This document shows positions 22,708 to 26,720 of a stretch of 26,720 nt of DNA, in pieces. Both the position numbers and the translations under genes were made by a program. Under the pieces are notes generated by a model. The model made no database searches and was not told where the DNA came from. It saw only the letters and a program-made list of their open reading frames with translations. The DNA is from Chromera velia (taxonomy: Eukaryota > Sar > Chromeraceae): NCBI GenBank assembly GCA_018398765.1, contig JAHBMJ010001740.1, positions 1 through 26,720 on the forward strand. Direction: 5' to 3'. Positions within the stretch are counted from its first letter, which is position 1. The number at the start of each line of letters is the position of its first letter.

Positions 22708-24352
22708 TCCGTCACACTTTGGAGGCGTTCTCCTTCACTCCCTTCCTCGACCCCAAAATAAGAAAGGCAAATATGGCGCTATGTATTCTTCAGCCACTTT
22801 TTACAGAATCCACACATCTGGAAATGGCAAGGGGGAAAAGAACATACCGAAGATAGAGAAGGGAGGACAGGAAAAGAATTTCATTCGAATCCCTGTGAGT
22901 GGAAGAAAGAAGACTTGAAGGGAGGCGACTCAGGGATGTAAGGATGGCAAGGGATGAAAAGCGAAGAGCACAAGAGAGGGGAGAGATTGAGTTTGACTGT
23001 TTGGAGTTTTGCCTCTTAGTTGTCACCATCCGTTCGAACTCTGTTCTTTAACTGCTGCTCACGTCTACTATGAATGTCAGACACTCGAGGCGAAGAAGAA
23101 TTATGGAAAAGGAAAAAAGAGAATACAGCAAAAGAGGAGTGGGAGTTGTTGGAGAAAAAAGTATAAAAGAAAAGAAAAGAAAAGAAAAGAAGAAGGGACT
23201 GGGAAGATGAAGAAAGGCACACAAAAAGGAATGAAGAGACAATTCCTCCGTTTGCAGCAATGAGCGATGACCAGCTACCCAAGCTGTGTAGAGAAATAAG
23301 GAAGCAGGGACAATAAATCAGAAAAGCTGAAAAGAAGAGCTCCGCCCATGCAGAGGAGAGACCGAGATGGACCGACCTTATCGAACTATTGTCAAACGTC
23401 TCCATGAGAATCGCGTCATCGAGATACACAGATCATTCCGGCGACCAAATTGGTGCGTGACGCTGCAAAAGTGCGCACACAGTAAGAGAAATACAAATCA
23501 TGCTCCATCAGACAGGCAGAAGGCCTGTCAGAGGGCCGACGGCGTGATTTAGTGAAGAGAGTCGGTGCTTGTTTGTGGGGGGAAACAAACAACACTCCTT
23601 GCAACACTGGAAAATTGATGACAGAAATCTGATGAACCTGGTTTAAGGAATTCAATTACGTGTCTGAAATGGACCCAGCCATTTAAGACGAGGCATTGAG
23701 CAGGATAGAGGGATCGAAGAAAGTCATAAAGTCTGTGTTTTTTGAATGTGTCGATACACAACGAAGACAGCTATTGCGTTAAGATATGATACCTGTCTAC
23801 ACACCGAGGAGAATCTTTTTCTTCTGTCTGGTAGACAGGGAACTGAGCCCGTGAAGTCATATGGGGCTTTGTGTCTGTTATGTCTGGGCTTCGCAACACG
23901 CACTAATATGTGAAAACACGTACAGATGCCACAGATTCATCGGCCGGATCGATCAAAGGCTTCAAAGCTTACTTTGATCACCCCTGGTGTCCCCCCCCAA
24001 AAGTGAATGAACCTACTTTTTGGCTGGAAGCCTTGCCGCCGCCGCCCTGGAGGCCTTCATATGTAGAAACGAACCCCTTTTTAGTTTCATGGCGGCTCCG
24101 CCGCCGCAAAAACCCTCGGGGTTGATTCAGCTTCTGATGCGATTTTCTCTAGTACAACATTCGAGATGAAAGATCTTTCCACTCATCTCTACCTCTCCAC
24201 CCAAGAAAAGCAACGACAAGAAAGTGGTCGAAGTCGAGCTTTAAGAGAGTTCATCCTGTAGTGAAAGATCGAATCTGACTATGTTTTCTCCTGCCGTCTC
24301 CGGACGTCTCCGGCCATCTCCGACAAACTGTGGGAAGCGGCGATCAAGTTTC
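22708..24352. other. Gene-free stretch
   Basis: No supported gene. It contains a GAAAA pentanucleotide repeat (about 23166-23192) within a purine-rich segment (23090-23250). Small frames on both strands lack domains. Confidence 0.5.
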
Positions 24353-24960
24353 CTCCCTTCTTTCTTTCGGAATCCTTTCTTTCTTCCTCTTTCTTCCTTC
24401 CTGGTGCCCCCCCCGATGATGATAGTGATGTGCCTGCCACTGTCGGAGGGGGGCTAAGAGACATAAGAGGCACAGGCAGGCAGACTCAGATAGGAATTCA
24501 GGCAGTTCATTCAATCAGTCAGTCAGTGAGTCAGTCAATCAGTCTGCCAGTTTCTTCCCTTCTTTTCTTCGGAATCCCTTCTTCCTTCCTCCTTCCTCCT
24601 TCTTCCTTCCTGATGCCCCCCCCGATGATGATAGTGGTGTGCCTGCCACTGTCGGAGGGGGGCTGAGAGACATAAGAGGCACAGGCAGGCAGACTTAGGT
24701 AGGAACTCAGATAGTTCATTCAATCAATCAGTCAATATGAGTCAGTCAATCAGTCTGCCAGTTTCTTCCCTTCTTTTCTTCGGAATCCCTTCTTCCTTCC
24801 TCCTTCTTCTTTCCTGGTGCCGCCCACAATGATGATCTAGGATGATCTAGATGATGATAGTGGTGTGCCTCCAGTGTCGGAGGGGGGTTCAGAGACATAG
24901 AGACACAAGCAGGCACACTCAGGTGGAACTCAGGCAGTTCAGTCAATCAGTCAGTCAGTG
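24353..24960. repeat. Tandem repeat of ~210-225 bp, three copies
   Basis: Each unit has a TTCTTYCGGAATCC-like pyrimidine block, a CCCCCCCGATGATGATAGTG block (present in copies 1 and 2, altered in copy 3), TGTGCCTGCCACTGTCGG, a GAGACATAAGAGGCACAGGC segment and a CAGT-type tail. The matching string starts at 24431, 24640 and 24866, giving spacings of 209 and 226 bp. The tail of the third copy runs into the long AGTC array. Confidence 0.9.
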
Positions 24961-25890
24961 AGTCAGTCAGTCAGTCAGTCAGTCAGTCAGTCAGTCAGTC
25001 AGACAGTCAGTCAGTCAGTCAGTCAGTCAGTCAGTCAGTCAGTCAGTCAGTGACTGAGTCAATCAGACTACTGAGTTAGCCAGTCAGCCAGTCAATCGAT
25101 GAGTCAGCCAGTGAATCAATCAGTCCGTCAGTCAGTCCATCAGTCAGTCAGTAAGTTAAGCAGTATTTGGCAGTCAGTCGATCAGTCAGTCAGTATATTA
25201 GACAGACAGGCAAGCAAGCAGATAGACAGGCAGTCAGTTAGTCGATCAGTCAGTCACTCACTGATAAACAGTCAATCAGTCAGCCAATCAGTCAGTCAGT
25301 CAGTATATTAGGCAGACAGACAGGCAATCAGTCAGTGAGTCAATCAATTAGTCAGTCACTCAGTCAGTGAAGCAGTCAGTCAGTCAGTCAGTATATCAGA
25401 CAGGCAGGCAAGCAGGCAGATGCAGCCAGCCAGATAGGAAGTCAGTCAGTCATTTAATCAGGCAGTCAGTCAGTGAGTCAGTCAATAAGTCAGTCACTTA
25501 GTCAGTGAAGCAGTCAGTCAGTCAGTCAGTATATCAGACAGACAGGCAAGCAGGCAGATGCAGGCAGCTAGATAGGAAGTCAGTCAGTCATTCAATCAGG
25601 CAGTCAGTCAGTGACACAGTCAATCAGTCACTCACTCAGTCAGTGAAGCAGTCAGTCAGTCAGTCAGTATATCAGACAGGTAGGTAAGCAGCCAGCTAGA
25701 GAGGAAGTCAGTCAGTCAGTCATTCAATCAGGCAGTCAGTCAGTGAGTTAGTCAATCAGGCAGTCATTCAGTCAGTTATGCAGTCAATCAGTCTGTATAT
25801 CAGACAGGCAGGCAAGCAGGCAGATGCATGCAGCTAGAGAGGAAGTCAGTCAGTCATTCAATTAGGCACTCAGTCAGTAACTTAGTCAAT
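24943..25890. repeat. AGTC tetranucleotide array with higher-order structure
   Basis: Pure (CAGT)n near 24960-25050 followed by degenerate AGTC repeats. A marker, GTATAT-[CT]-A followed by GACAGGCAGGCAAGC, recurs at 25193, 25303, 25391, 25529, 25667 and 25795. Three consecutive intervals are 138, 138 and 128 bp, so this is a higher-order repeat. Open frames rich in SVSQ are products of the repeat. Confidence 0.9.
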
Positions 25891-25895
25891 TATCC

Positions 25896-25936
25896 TTTAC
25901 GTGTGTATGTTTATGTGTGTGAATGAATGTGTGAGT

Positions 25937-25980
<44 letters not shown>

Positions 25981-26118
25981 ATGTGTGTATGTGTATGTGT
26001 GTGTATGTTTCTATGTAGTGTATTTGTATGTGTGTTTATGTGAGTGTATGTTTGTGTTTGTCTTGTATGTAATGTGGATATGTGTGTCTGTGCGTGTATG
26101 TGTGTATATATATTTGTA
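25896..26118. repeat. TG-rich simple-sequence block
   Basis: Interrupted TG and TGTA repeats with a pure GT stretch near 25945-25970. No gene. Confidence 0.9.
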
Positions 26119-26174
26119 GTTGGGTCAAACAAATGTGTAGAGGTGGGCTACAGAGGAGGAGGGCAGACTGGCAT
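26107..26174. repeat. Diverged 68-bp duplication, copy A
   Basis: Matches 26325-26393 (offset about 219 bp) over GGGTCARACAMWTGTGTAG and GACTGGC blocks. The minus strand reads SALLLCSPPLHICLTQ. Confidence 0.75.
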
Positions 26175-26324
26175 CACATGAGTTGTCAGGTTTTACAAGG
26201 GCGCTTTTCAACTCGGCCAGGGTGAAAGGGATTGAGAATCAAGGATCCAATGAAAAGCTTCACGTTCGTAGCATGAATTTCCATCTTTCTCTGGTTCATT
26301 CGTTGAAATAAATTTTGTTCTGTG

Positions 26325-26393
26325 AGTATATTTGCAGGTTGGGTCAGACACTTGTGTAGGGGGGGGCTGCAGAGAAGGATAGCGGACTGGCGT
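26325..26393. repeat. Diverged 68-bp duplication, copy B
   Basis: Second copy of the segment at 26107-26174. The minus strand reads SAILLCSPPLHKCLTQ inside an 82-residue frame (26186-26434) of unknown nature. Confidence 0.75.
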
Positions 26394-26720
26394 CTACAGA
26401 GATGCCGCATCGTACATCTATTTTTTGTCAACATAAAGAAGACGTTTAAGGCAGCAATAGGTTTATATTAGAAGGCTTTACCGCCTCAATTTCAGCTTCA
26501 GGAATCTATCTTATTGTAATAGGCCTGTGCCCTCATAAATGGACTTTTGCCCTCAAGTCGGACTGCAATATTGTGATACCCTAAAAATTATTTTAGATAT
26601 TATGATTTGATAGCAAAGAAATGCTAATAAAAAATATTATGAAGTAAAACTAGATTACCCAAAGTAATATAGAGCCTTTATATCATCTACAATCGTTACT
26701 TCTGTGCAAATCTGCTCAAA
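26394..26720. other. AT-rich end of window
   Basis: No coding frame or RNA gene seen. DNA is AT-rich from about 26440 to the end. Confidence 0.5.

Noticed and set aside
23367-23429. YLDD-like string on the minus strand resembling an RT active site
   Set aside because: The frame is closed by TGA directly upstream and there are no other RT motifs around it. Chance.
25099-25687. SVSQ/SQSV-rich open frames
   Set aside because: Direct translation of AGTC tetranucleotide repeats.

Overview
The window reads as nuclear DNA from a unicellular eukaryote. It has one long GC-rich gene, at least three kinds of eukaryotic transposable element, abundant microsatellites, and no bacterial gene layout. A chromerid-like or other alveolate alga (Chromera velia is my best guess) would fit the element-rich landscape and a TGCATGCA palindrome upstream of the gene, but this is inference. 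I see no tRNA, rRNA or CRISPR.

Layout. Positions 1-1900 are mostly non-coding (GA microsatellite, AT-rich DNA), with a probable retrotransposon C-terminal scrap at 1257-1604 (-). A 22-bp perfect palindrome sits at 1680-1701. The only gene that looks intact is POP1, the large protein subunit of RNase P/MRP, at 1907-5017 (+). It is one uninterrupted 1036-residue frame.

A degenerate non-LTR retrotransposon (-) fills about 5152-11471. Its N-terminal frame combines long poly-serine tracts, three CXC-type cysteine modules and an AP-endonuclease-like domain. The second frame carries a reverse transcriptase (YADD) and a C-terminal CCHC knuckle. In-frame stops and one frameshift break it.

A complete but dead Ty3/gypsy chromovirus (-) occupies 12079-18919. 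It has two 343-bp LTRs, PBS, gag with CCHC, protease, RT, RNase H, integrase, C-terminal chromodomain and PPT. A ~0.93-kb terminal-inverted-repeat element (17290-18218) is nested inside gag and flanked by CTAG. The two LTRs differ at 13 positions by my reading. All 13 are transitions, mostly in CG or CHG context, and the nonsense codons in gag-pol are TAG or TGA only. This points to cytosine-deamination decay.

From 19.8 to 22.7 kb, on the minus strand, lie relics of an OTU-type cysteine protease and a UPF1-like SF1 helicase. They are separated by a pyrimidine-rich low-complexity tract. From 24.3 kb to the end the window is satellite-like: a ~210-225-bp tandem repeat, a long AGTC-based array with ~138-bp higher-order periodicity, a TG-rich block and a diverged 68-bp duplication.

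The genes do not form a pathway. This is one housekeeping gene beside a graveyard of mobile elements.
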